This document shows, one piece after another, positions 1-6,010 of a stretch of DNA of 6,058 bases. The notes under the pieces are model-generated. The model was not told where the DNA came from. It made no database searches and worked only from the letters and a program-made list of their open reading frames with translations. The stretch is from Pseudomonadota bacterium (GTDB lineage: Bacteria; Pseudomonadota; Gammaproteobacteria; Enterobacterales; Enterobacteriaceae). The translations under genes and the position numbers were made by a program. How positions within the stretch are numbered: position 1 is the stretch's first letter; each line of letters starts with the position of its first letter. Where the stretch lies: NCBI GenBank assembly GCA_023454395.1, contig JAEYFY010000113.1:1-6058 (forward strand). The letters are read 5' to 3'.

Positions 1-86
1 GCCTTCATCACTTTTTGTGCTTGAGCCATGACTTCAGGGCCAATACCATCTCCGGGTAATACTGCAATATGATAATTTTTTGACAT
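1..86 (-). CDS. leuB: 3-isopropylmalate dehydrogenase, N-terminal fragment (cut by window edge)
   Basis: Only the first 28 codons are present; the gene runs off the left edge. LeuB oxidatively decarboxylates 3-isopropylmalate to 2-oxoisocaproate with NAD+, the third step of leucine synthesis, in the cytoplasm. The visible N-terminus contains [14 protein letters not shown] (residues 7-20), the first beta strand and glycine-rich turn typical of isocitrate/isopropylmalate dehydrogenases. The ATG at 86-84 begins just 2 bases after the leuA stop codon, which implies co-transcription and probable translational coupling. There is only a weak purine-rich ribosome site inside the end of leuA, as expected for coupling. 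Identification rests on the motif together with position directly after leuA. Confidence 0.95.
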   Translation of the reverse strand, partial: MSKNYHIAVLPGDGIGPEVMAQAQKVMK

Positions 87-88
87 AA

Positions 89-1648
89 TTAAACCGCTTC
101 TTGTGTTGTATGTTGTTTGCGTTTTTCTATTTCGACTTGCTCTGAGCGCCAAATGCTATTAATAACGTGGATCATGGCATTTGCTGATGAACCTACGATG
201 TCAGTTTCTAAACCCATTCCATGAAATTTACGTCCTTGATATTCAACAACGATATCAACTTGCCCTAAGGCGTCTCGGCCTTCACCTTTAGCGGTTAATT
301 GGTAAGTGACTAATTTCAATGGATAACCTGTTGCGCGAGAGATGGCTTGATAAACCGCATCGACAGGACCATTACCGGTTGCTGCTTCAGTAATTTCTTT
401 ATTACCATGAGTGATGCTGACACTCGCGGTAGCAACGGTTGATGAACCAGATTGAGTATTAAAATAATTCATTACAAACTCATCAGGCTCTTGTTGCTGT
501 TGCCCCATAAATGCTAAAGCTTCTAAATCATAATCAAAGACTTGGCCTTTTTTATCTGCCAAACGTAAGAAGGCAGAATATAAAGTATCCAAGTTATAAT
601 CTGTTTCACGATATCCCATCTCTTCCATGCGATGTTTAACTGCGGCACGACCTGAGCGAGAGGTTAAATTCAGTTGTACTTCTTTTAATCCGATAGATTC
701 TGGCGTCATGATTTCGTAGGTTTCGCGGTTCTTCAAAACGCCATCTTGGTGAATACCCGATGAATGCGCGAATGCATTGGAGCCAACAACAGATTTATTA
801 GCATGAATTGGCGTATTACATAACTGGCTGACTAATTGACTGGTACGATAAATTTCTTTGTGATTAATCCGTGTCTGAACATTCATCATTTGCTCACGGA
901 CTTTTATCGCCATAATGACTTCTTCTAATGCGCAGTTACCTGCACGTTCGCCTAAGCCATTAATTGTTCCTTCTACTTGTCTTGCACCTGCTTGTACTGC
1001 GGTAATTGAGTTAGCAACAGCCATTCCTAAATCGTCATGACAGTGAACAGAAATAATGGCTTTATCAATATTGGGAACACGCTCAAATAAGTTGGTGATA
1101 ATTCCACCAAATTGATAAGGTGTTGTATAACCTACGGTATCTGGAATATTAATGGTGGTTGCACCCGCATTAATTGCGCTTTCAACAATTCGACATAAAT
1201 TATCGATATGAGTACGTCCTGCATCTTCACAAGAAAATTCCACATCATCGGTATAGCGACGAGCGCGTTTTATTGAGTTCACGCCCATTTCAATAATATC
1301 TTCGAACGATTTCTTTAATTTATGTTCAGCATGCAATGCTGAGGTTGCCAAGAATACGTGGATACGAAAAGCTTCTGCGACTTTTAACGATTCCGCCGCA
1401 ACATCAATATCGTTATCAACGCAGCGCGCTAATGCACAAATACGGCTATTTTTGATTTCTCGTGCAATGGTTTGCACAGATTCAAAATCACCAGGGGAAG
1501 AAACAGGAAAGCCCGCTTCAATGATATCCACACCTAAACGCTCTAAAGCGTAAGCAATTTGTAACTTCTCTTTTACGCTTAAGCTCGCCTGCAATGCTTG
1601 TTCACCATCTCTCAATGTGGTATCAAAAATAATCACGTCATTGCTCAT
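89..1648 (-). CDS. leuA: 2-isopropylmalate synthase
   Basis: Catalyses the first committed step of leucine synthesis: acetyl-CoA plus 2-oxoisovalerate gives 2-isopropylmalate. The protein has 519 residues; E. coli LeuA has 523. The N-terminal TIM barrel starts with [10 protein letters not shown] (8-17; R13 catalytic, D14 a metal ligand in this family). It carries the metal-binding HCH of [10 protein letters not shown] (H202, H204), NGLGERAGN (230-238, N238 a further ligand) and [10 protein letters not shown] (297-306). The C-terminal leucine-binding regulatory domain spans about 392-519, with GNGPVDA (425-431) and a Gly/Ser-rich stretch near 479-488, so feedback inhibition by leucine is likely intact. 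The ATG at 1648-1646 is preceded by AAAGGAA (1661-1655) at good spacing. It lies downstream of the leuL attenuator and just ahead of leuB. No frameshift or missing motif is visible. Confidence 0.98.
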   Translation of the reverse strand: MSNDVIIFDTTLRDGEQALQASLSVKEKLQIAYALERLGVDIIEAGFPVSSPGDFESVQTIAREIKNSRICALARCVDNDIDVAAESLKVAEAFRIHVFLATSALHAEHKLKKSFEDIIEMGVNSIKRARRYTDDVEFSCEDAGRTHIDNLCRIVESAINAGATTINIPDTVGYTTPYQFGGIITNLFERVPNIDKAIISVHCHDDLGMAVANSITAVQAGARQVEGTINGLGERAGNCALEEVIMAIKVREQMMNVQTRINHKEIYRTSQLVSQLCNTPIHANKSVVGSNAFAHSSGIHQDGVLKNRETYEIMTPESIGLKEVQLNLTSRSGRAAVKHRMEEMGYRETDYNLDTLYSAFLRLADKKGQVFDYDLEALAFMGQQQQEPDEFVMNYFNTQSGSSTVATASVSITHGNKEITEAATGNGPVDAVYQAISRATGYPLKLVTYQLTAKGEGRDALGQVDIVVEYQGRKFHGMGLETDIVGSSANAMIHVINSIWRSEQVEIEKRKQHTTQEAV

Positions 1649-1696
1649 AATCTGTTCCTTTCTCTTTTTATTTGCTGTTTGCGCTCTCCCAGGTAT

Positions 1697-1724
1697 AAAA
1701 AAACCCGCGACTAGCGCGGGTTTT
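1697..1724 (-). terminator. leu operon attenuator (intrinsic terminator)
   Basis: On the minus strand a perfect 10-bp stem (1724-1715 with 1709-1700) closes a 5-nt loop (1714-1710). The inner six pairs are all G-C, and the arm is followed by a run of seven T (1703-1697). It sits between the leader peptide stop (1746) and leuA (1648), the position of the classical leu attenuator. In this mechanism it ends transcription when charged Leu-tRNA is plentiful. Confidence 0.93.
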
Positions 1725-1773
1725 CTCTCTAAGGGCAGGTGTGTTTCACTTTTTACCCATAAGCCGACCGCGC
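1714..1773 (-). promoter_or_regulatory. Antiterminator pairing of the leu leader
   Basis: On the minus strand GCGCGG (1773-1768), inside the RGR codons of leuL, is exactly complementary to CCGCGC (1719-1714), the 5' arm and first loop base of the attenuator. Pairing of the two would prevent the terminator from forming. This fits ribosome stalling at the four Leu codons (1796-1785), which lie 11 nt upstream of the first segment. The complementarity is seen directly; the regulatory outcome follows from the known leu attenuation mechanism. Confidence 0.75.
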
Positions 1774-1823
1774 ATAAAAGTTGCGAGTAGTAATAGGCTT
1801 GATAGTAAAATTGCGTTCAACAT
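1746..1823 (-). CDS. leuL: leu operon leader peptide (25 aa)
   Basis: A 25-codon reading frame that senses charged leucyl-tRNA rather than making a functional protein. Residues 10-20 read [11 protein letters not shown], closely resembling the LLLL...LRGR core of the E. coli leader peptide. Leu10-13 use CTA TTA CTA CTC (1796-1785), and further Leu codons occur at 2, 6, 7 and 21, giving 8 Leu among 25 residues. Two of the four run codons are CTA, a generally rare codon that slows ribosomes when leucine is short. The start ATG (1823-1821) has TAAGGAT (1835-1829) upstream at proper spacing. Another ATG at 1830-1828 overlaps that ribosome site and opens a frame without a Leu run, so it is rejected. 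The peptide stops 22 nt before the attenuator stem. Confidence 0.93.
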   Translation of the reverse strand: MLNAILLSSLLLLATFMRGRLMGKK

Positions 1824-1861
1824 GAAACATCCTTAGATAAGTTCTCAATAATCTGTATTTA

Positions 1862-1890
1862 TTGATACCTAATACCAATAAAGATGTCAA
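1862..1890 (-). promoter_or_regulatory. leu operon promoter
   Basis: On the minus strand a consensus -35 TTGACA (1890-1885) is followed after 17 bp by TATCAA (1867-1862), a 4/6 match to the -10 box. The predicted transcript start is near 1855, about 32 nt before the leuL ATG. Upstream the DNA is AT-rich, which could act as an UP element. The core ACTTGACATC matches my memory of the E. coli leu promoter. Confidence 0.8.
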
Positions 1891-2363
1891 GTGTTGGAAT
1901 TTATTAATTCATTTCCCAGTGTTATTTATAAATTTCTCATAGTGATTCTGACTAATATCTAAATTTTTACTAATGATTATAACTATCAAGCATTCATTGA
2001 TTAGGTTAATGTTCCATACGTTGTTTGAAAAAGAGTGAAATGAAAAATTAAACAATTGTTTGCTTTTTTTTTAATCAGCCAGTTGATAGGGAAAAAAGAG
2101 GGAGTTAGGGGAGGAATAATTGATAAAAGTGAGCAACGTTTTGAATGTAAGAATAAAAATCATTGTATTATAAAAGATAATAGATATCGGATACCTATTT
2201 TAGGAATGAAAGTACATTATTTTATTATGATTTTTATCATACTTTGTTTTATTATTTGCAAGGCAGGAGGTAAAACAGGTTGTAATATATATTGATATAA
2301 TCATTTTCTATACATGTAATTTTAATATAAAAATTCATTCCTTATATGAAATATGTTTTTTTA

Positions 2364-2394
2364 TTGATATGAAACTTATGTGTTTAGTTATATA
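2364..2394 (+). promoter_or_regulatory. Possible leuO promoter (weak)
   Basis: TTGATA (2364-2369, 5/6 to the -35 consensus) is followed after 19 bp by TATATA (2389-2394, 4/6 to the -10). The spacing is longer than ideal, and in DNA this AT-rich chance matches are common. It would leave a leader of roughly 115 nt before leuO. The TATTAT and TATGAT hexamers at 2491-2499 lie too close to the ribosome site at 2508 to serve a normal leadered transcript. Confidence 0.2.
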
Positions 2395-2451
2395 CATGGA
2401 TGATGAATAATAAATTTTAATAAATAGTTTAAGTAATAGTTGAAGCTTATT

Positions 2452-2481
2452 TATTATTAATAATATCTTAGTTAATAATAT
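2452..2481. repeat. Short AT palindrome and 15-bp-period direct repeat upstream of leuO
   Basis: TTAATAATAT occurs at 2457-2466 and again at 2472-2481, a period of 15 bp. The first copy lies within a perfect 14-bp palindrome TATTATTAATAATA (2452-2465). Just upstream of the leuO start, such motifs could bind LeuO, Lrp or H-NS-like proteins, but low sequence complexity makes chance a real alternative. Confidence 0.45.
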
Positions 2482-2517
2482 TTATTTGGCTATTATGATA
2501 ACATAGTGGAGTAAGAA

Positions 2518-3462
2518 ATGACGGATTACACATCAGCAACAGTTACCAGCAGAGAATCAGCAGATATGCATTTACGTAATGTTGATCTTAATTTATTAAC
2601 GGTATTTGATGCTGTTATGCAAATGCAAAATGTTACCCGTGCTGCACAAGTACTGGGCATGTCACAACCCGCAGTAAGTAATGCTGTATCTCGCCTTAAA
2701 GTTATGTTTAATGACGAATTATTTGTTCGCTATGGACGCGGTATTCAACCGACATTAAGAGCTAAACAACTTTTTGGTCCAGTAAGACAAGCCTTACAAT
2801 TGGTTCATAACGAGCTTCCAGGAGCTGGATTTGAACCAGAGCAAAGTGAGCGTATATTTAATTTATCTATTTGTAGCCCTCTAGATATAAGACTAGCACC
2901 AAAAATAGTTGAACAAATTAAAAATGAAACACCTAATATTAACGTTAATATTAAGTCTTATTTAAATAGCAATATAGAACACCAATTAAAATATCAAGAA
3001 GTTGAGTTCTTTATTAGTTATAAGGAATTTGAAAAGGCTGAATTTCATTCACAACCACTATTTAATGACGAAGTTGTTTTGGTCGTTTCTAATAAACATC
3101 CTCGTATTAAAGAGAGTGTGACTCAAGAAATGTTATTAAATGAGCAACATTCTATTGTTTCTTTAGATGATATTGGTTCATTTAGTGCGCCTTATTATAA
3201 AGATACTCATTTGGAAGATTTAATCACTTATCAAGGAACCGATTTAAATAGTGTATTAAATATTGTCTCCAGAACTTATTTGGTCGCTATTGCACCAAGA
3301 TGGTTAGTTGAAAGTTATTCTGAGCAATTAGATATTAAAGCAGTGTCGTTACCTTGGGAAAAAACAGAGCGCCCATGTTACTTGATTTGGCATGAGTCAA
3401 CAGCGCGAGATAAAGGTCATTTATGGATGAAAAATTTATTAAGTGAAGTTTGTCAAAAATAG
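2518..3462 (+). CDS. leuO: LysR-type transcriptional regulator LeuO
   Basis: A pleiotropic DNA-binding regulator that antagonises H-NS silencing in enterobacteria and is named for its position beside the leu operon. At 314 residues it equals the E. coli protein in length as I recall it. The winged helix-turn-helix lies at about 22-81: [14 protein letters not shown] (22-35), then the recognition region [20 protein letters not shown] (40-59), then [16 protein letters not shown] (64-79). These are nearly identical to E. coli LeuO. The C-terminal effector-binding and oligomerisation domain covers about 100-310, including LVAIAPRWL and the terminal RDKGHLWM. The first ~20 residues are poorly conserved, as usual. 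The ATG is supported by GGAG (2508-2511) with a 6-nt gap. It is divergent from leuLAB and separated by AT-rich DNA, consistent with silencing and autoregulation. It appears intact. Confidence 0.97.
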   Translation: MTDYTSATVTSRESADMHLRNVDLNLLTVFDAVMQMQNVTRAAQVLGMSQPAVSNAVSRLKVMFNDELFVRYGRGIQPTLRAKQLFGPVRQALQLVHNELPGAGFEPEQSERIFNLSICSPLDIRLAPKIVEQIKNETPNINVNIKSYLNSNIEHQLKYQEVEFFISYKEFEKAEFHSQPLFNDEVVLVVSNKHPRIKESVTQEMLLNEQHSIVSLDDIGSFSAPYYKDTHLEDLITYQGTDLNSVLNIVSRTYLVAIAPRWLVESYSEQLDIKAVSLPWEKTERPCYLIWHESTARDKGHLWMKNLLSEVCQK

Positions 3463-3474
3463 AGTGTTTTTGCT

Positions 3475-3501
3475 CATAATTAGTATTTACTGCTAATTAT
3501 G
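3475..3501. repeat. Perfect 9-bp inverted repeat downstream of leuO
   Basis: CATAATTAG (3475-3483) and CTAATTATG (3493-3501) are exact reverse complements around a 9-nt loop, beginning 13 nt after the leuO stop. A weak hairpin could form in the leuO transcript. It is AT-rich and lacks a following T run, so it is not a normal intrinsic terminator; it may protect the mRNA 3' end or bind a protein. Confidence 0.5.
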
Positions 3502-3599
3502 CAGAAATAGTGGCAGATAACGTTAGTTATTTGGCTAATGACCAAAATGGCGTTTATGCGGTTAGGTAAACTCAATTGGATTGCTGTCACTATTTTTGC
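3501..3599 (+). other. Candidate structured element closed by a 16-bp stem, leuO 3' region
   Basis: GCAGAAATAGTGGCAG (3501-3516) can pair without gaps to CTGTCACTATTTTTGC (3584-3599). There are 14 Watson-Crick pairs, and the two exceptions (G3504/T3596 and G3513/T3587) are G-U wobbles if the plus strand is transcribed. On the minus strand they would be A-C mismatches. The 67-nt interior offers three small hairpins: 3517-3521 with 3526-3530, 3530-3534 with 3542-3546 (these two share base 3530, so not both at full length), and 3552-3556 with 3567-3571. It could be a 3' UTR structure of leuO, a small RNA, or a decayed short inverted-repeat element. No promoter or clean terminator tail was identified, so the class is undecided. 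Confidence 0.4.
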
Positions 3600-3816
3600 C
3601 CTTTCCTTGTAATAATAGCTCTTATTCATATTATACCGTGTTGAACCTATTTTTTTTCAATAATACCCCTCTATTTATATTGTCACTGATTGAGTTATAA
3701 CAGTTACTTATTGTTATTTATATGTTTTTTCTTTCAGTTTTCCATAAAAAATAAGATCGTAATATTTAGTTTTCTCACTGTAATGAGATAGTCTTTTTTG
3801 ACAAAACTTCTCATAA

Positions 3817-3844
3817 CTCACAATTTTACAAATTTATGTAAAAT
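3817..3844 (+). promoter_or_regulatory. Possible promoter of the acyl-CoA synthetase gene
   Basis: CTCACA (3817-3822, 4/6 to the -35) and TAAAAT (3839-3844, 5/6 to the -10) are spaced by 16 bp. The -10 box lies inside the right arm of the palindrome at 3821-3846, so a protein bound there would block RNA polymerase. It would give a leader of about 130 nt. A TTGACA at 3798-3803 is a better -35 but has only CAATTT at 17-bp spacing. Confidence 0.3.
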
Positions 3845-3846
3845 TG
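3821..3846. promoter_or_regulatory. 26-bp palindrome, candidate operator for the synthetase gene
   Basis: CAATTTTACA (3821-3830) and TGTAAAATTG (3837-3846) are exact reverse complements separated by 6 bp. Ten perfect base pairs with a 6-bp spacer is the form expected of a dimeric repressor site, and it overlaps a plausible -10 box 135 bp before the ATG. The inner TTTACA-N6-TGTAAA has the half-sites in the opposite order from the TyrR box (TGTAAA-N6-TTTACA), and it does not resemble the E. coli FadR site. The bound protein is unknown. As an RNA hairpin it lacks an adjacent T run, so termination is less likely. Confidence 0.5.
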
Positions 3847-3981
3847 GATTCCTTTATTTTGGCGGATCACTTAGACTTTTATTTAAGTCAGCGAACAGGT
3901 GTAAGCTGAAATTGTAAGAGAGACATTTTCTTCATTTCGATTTCATAACACGGTCGCTTTTCCATAAATAGCAGGAAAATT

Positions 3982-5787
3982 ATGATAGCTAATAATAATC
4001 TTAATGATTATCATATAATTAGAAGATTACAGATGCAGTTTTTGCATTGCGGGAATAAAATTGCTTATCGCCAGTGGGATGCTAAGTGCAATATCGAAAT
4101 GTCTTGGGAGTTGGTTGAAAAGAAAACACGCGCACTCTCAAATGCATTGTTAGAAATGGGTGTAGATGTTCAAGAAAACATTGGGATCTTTTCTCAAAAT
4201 ACCATTGATTGGTCTTTAGCTGATATTGCTTCTTTGCAGCTACGTGCAGTAACTGTTCCTCTTTATGCAACAAGTAGTGTTGAACAAGCCGCTTACATTT
4301 TAAATGATGCGAATATTCGCATTCTTTTTATTGGTGACCAAAAGCAATACGATATTGTTTCTGAATTATTAGCGTTATGTCCTCAGCTTGAACATATTAT
4401 TGTGTTTAACTCCGATGTTGTGTTAAACGAAAACCTACCTTCATGCTATCTGGAAAATTTAATTAACCAGTCCACATTTCAGCATGATGACGTGTTAAAA
4501 CAGCGTATTAATGAATGCAATTTAGATGATCTGTTTACTCTGATTTATACATCAGGAACTACAGGCGAGCCTAAAGGCGTTATGCTTGACTATACCAGTT
4601 TGGCATCACAACTTTATCTACATGATGAGCGTCTCTCATTATCTGATAAAGATGTTTCGCTCTGTTTCTTACCTCTTTCTCACGTTTTTGAACGCGCGTG
4701 GAGCTTCTATGTGATGCACACTGGCGCGGTTAACGTGTATTTAACAGACACTCATGCTGTCAGAGAGGCAATGAGTGCGGTTAAACCTACGGTGATGTGT
4801 GCCGTTCCTCGCTTTTATGAAAAAGTGTATAGCGCTATTCAAGATAAAGTGTCTCAAGCTTCCGTGTTTCGTAAATTTATCTTTAAATGGGCGATAAAGC
4901 AGGGTGAAAAACAGCGTGAAGCACAACTGAATCAGCGTCAACAGGGCTTTATTTCCCGTTTATGTTATCGTTTTGCAGATAAAAAAGTGTTAAATCCAGT
5001 GCGCCAAATTTTAGGTGGACGAGTCCGCTTTTTACCCGCGGCAGGCGCTCGTTTAGATGATGCTGTGATCCGTTTCTTTTTGGCAGCCGGTATTAATATT
5101 AAATATGGCTATGGTATGACAGAAACCTGTGCCACCGTTTCATGCTGGGAAGAGAACAAATATAAATTAGGCTCTATTGGTACTCCATTGCCGGGCATTG
5201 AAGTGCGTATTGGTGCAGAAAACGAAATCCAAGTACGTGGCAGCATTGTTATGAAAGGATATTTTAATAAGCCTGAAGATACAGCCGCTGCCTTTACAGA
5301 AGATGGATGGTTACGCACTGGAGATGCTGGTGCTCTTGATAGTGATGGCATGTTATTTATCACAGAACGTTTAAAAGATTTAATGAAAACGTCGAATGGT
5401 AAATACATTGCACCACAAATGATTGAAGGAACATTAGGACAAGACCGCTTTATTGAGCATATTGCGGTGATCGCAGATACCCGTAAATTTGTTTCGGCAC
5501 TTATCGTACCTTGCTTTGATGCATTAGAAGAACATGCCCGTGCATTAAATCTAAAATATCAAGATCGTATAGAATTATTACGCCACACTAAAATTAAAGA
5601 GCTATTTGATGAACGTTTACACGAAATGCAAAAAAACTTTGCAAGTTTTCATCAAGTTAAGCGCTTTACTCTTCTTGCTGAAGGCTTTTCAATGGAATCG
5701 GGTGAATTAACACCAACATTGAAACTTCGCCGTAAAATTATTTTTGAACGCTATCGAAATGAAATCGAATTAATGTATCAAGATTAA
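3982..5787 (+). CDS. Long-chain fatty acid-CoA ligase, FAA1/FadD15 type (AMP-forming)
   Basis: A member of the adenylate-forming (ANL) superfamily, expected to activate a fatty acid with ATP to acyl-AMP and transfer it to CoA in the cytoplasm or at the inner membrane. At 601 residues it matches the ~600-aa COG1022 family. Visible motifs are the phosphate-binding YTSGTTGEPKG (189-199), LPLSHVFERAWSFY, PAAGARLDD, YGYGMTET (375-382), LRTGDAG (444-450, D448 for the ribose hydroxyls) and RLKDLMKTSNGKYIAP (463-478, hinge region). Near the end, ELTPTLKLRRK (575-585) supplies the probable adenylation lysine K581. No signal peptide or membrane segment is seen. The ATG has AGGA (3973-3976) at 5-nt spacing. 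It appears monocistronic, with its own upstream palindrome and a strong terminator behind it. It differs from FadD in motif wording, so I do not name it fadD; the physiological substrate is unknown. It stands where E. coli has ilvIH. Confidence 0.93.
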   Translation: MIANNNLNDYHIIRRLQMQFLHCGNKIAYRQWDAKCNIEMSWELVEKKTRALSNALLEMGVDVQENIGIFSQNTIDWSLADIASLQLRAVTVPLYATSSVEQAAYILNDANIRILFIGDQKQYDIVSELLALCPQLEHIIVFNSDVVLNENLPSCYLENLINQSTFQHDDVLKQRINECNLDDLFTLIYTSGTTGEPKGVMLDYTSLASQLYLHDERLSLSDKDVSLCFLPLSHVFERAWSFYVMHTGAVNVYLTDTHAVREAMSAVKPTVMCAVPRFYEKVYSAIQDKVSQASVFRKFIFKWAIKQGEKQREAQLNQRQQGFISRLCYRFADKKVLNPVRQILGGRVRFLPAAGARLDDAVIRFFLAAGINIKYGYGMTETCATVSCWEENKYKLGSIGTPLPGIEVRIGAENEIQVRGSIVMKGYFNKPEDTAAAFTEDGWLRTGDAGALDSDGMLFITERLKDLMKTSNGKYIAPQMIEGTLGQDRFIEHIAVIADTRKFVSALIVPCFDALEEHARALNLKYQDRIELLRHTKIKELFDERLHEMQKNFASFHQVKRFTLLAEGFSMESGELTPTLKLRRKIIFERYRNEIELMYQD

Positions 5788-5799
5788 TTTTAATTGATG

Positions 5800-5825
5800 A
5801 AAAAGCACCTAAATGGTGCTTTTTT
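5800..5825 (+). terminator. Intrinsic terminator after the acyl-CoA synthetase gene
   Basis: AAAAAGCACC (5800-5809) pairs perfectly with GGTGCTTTTT (5815-5824) around the 5-nt loop TAAAT, and T continues to 5825. It starts 12 nt after the stop codon. The A run on the other side would also let it work for minus-strand transcription. It separates the synthetase transcript from cra. Confidence 0.93.
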
Positions 5826-5885
5826 CTTTTGAAATTACTTATTGATAGATAATAATGATTGAAATAATTGATAAAAGACATAAAC

Positions 5886-5897
5886 GGAAACGTTGAC
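5886..5897. promoter_or_regulatory. Possible LacI-family operator upstream of cra
   Basis: GGAAACGTTGAC contains the central GAAACGTT seen in one half of Cra and PurR sites (consensus cores GAAnCGnTTC and GCAAnCGnTTnC), but the right half is degenerate. It lies 25-36 bp upstream of the extended -10 of cra. It could be an autoregulatory or purine-repressor site; the imperfect match keeps confidence low. Confidence 0.22.
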
Positions 5898-5921
5898 GCA
5901 TACGGTTTTATCAGTAAATTG

Positions 5922-5930
5922 TGTTAAAAT
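5922..5930 (+). promoter_or_regulatory. Probable cra promoter (extended -10)
   Basis: TGTTAAAAT fits the extended -10 form TGnTATAAT with one mismatch (TAAAAT, 5/6). The region 17 bp upstream (ACGGTT) is a poor -35, as is usual for extended -10 promoters. The predicted start is near 5937, giving a leader of about 74 nt. An alternative is TTGACG (5893-5898) with TAAATT (5915-5920) at 16-bp spacing. Confidence 0.5.
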
Positions 5931-6010
5931 GCAAACTCAGATCAGCATGATGACTGAAATTCATAGCAATATGTAATAAATAACACATTTAATAATTAAA
6001 AGAGGCTAAT

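Larger units (their letters stand above)
1891..2517. other. AT-rich divergent regulatory region between leuL and leuO, no convincing gene
   Basis: About 630 bp separates the divergent leu promoter and leuO. Most of it is very AT-rich with many A/T runs, as expected of an H-NS-silenced regulatory region; leuO of E. coli is known to be H-NS-silenced and autoregulated. Contents I can see are a perfect 12-bp palindrome AAACAATTGTTT (2050-2061) followed by a 9-T run, a purine-rich G-containing tract (2088-2116), and AT repeats near 2452-2481. A frame at 2056-2295 begins with TTG, lacks a ribosome site and resembles no family I know, so I do not call it a gene. Confidence 0.6.
3463..3981. other. 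Intergenic region between leuO and the acyl-CoA synthetase gene
   Basis: This 519-bp stretch holds no convincing gene. In order it contains a 9-bp inverted repeat just after leuO (3475-3501), a long stem-forming element (3501-3599), a low-complexity T-rich section (about 3600-3790), a consensus-like TTGACA (3798-3803) without a good -10, and a 26-bp palindrome (3821-3846). The last part is a likely 5' leader in which AGCGA (3890-3894) and GTGT (3899-3902) can pair with TCGCT (3954-3958) and ACAC (3948-3951). No remnant of ilvI or ilvH was recognised by eye in the codons I translated. Confidence 0.6.

Noticed and set aside
2056..2295. 79-codon open frame with a C-terminal hydrophobic stretch
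   Set aside because: TTG start without a ribosome site, composition matching the non-coding surroundings, and no recognisable family. Kept only as a possible relic in the findings.
3475..3501. leuO intrinsic terminator
   Set aside because: The inverted repeat is perfect but AT-rich and followed by GCAGAAATAG rather than a T run, so it is listed as an inverted repeat only.
3905..3965. 25-codon minus-strand frame (starting MEKRPC) upstream of the synthetase
   Set aside because: No ribosome site and it overlaps the probable 5' leader of the synthetase transcript; the length is within chance expectation.
4082..4273. Minus-strand open frame inside the acyl-CoA synthetase gene
   Set aside because: Lies wholly antisense to a well-supported coding region, with a translation resembling no protein family.
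4741..4941. Minus-strand open frame inside the acyl-CoA synthetase gene
   Set aside because: Antisense shadow of the synthetase coding sequence with no independent support.
5109..5408. Minus-strand 99-codon open frame inside the acyl-CoA synthetase gene
   Set aside because: Antisense to the conserved YGMTET and TGD motif region; its openness is explained by codon usage of the real gene.
5947..5976. Nine-codon frame (starting MMTEIH) upstream of cra as a possible leader peptide
   Set aside because: No ribosome site, no codon run that would sense a metabolite, and no terminator between it and cra.
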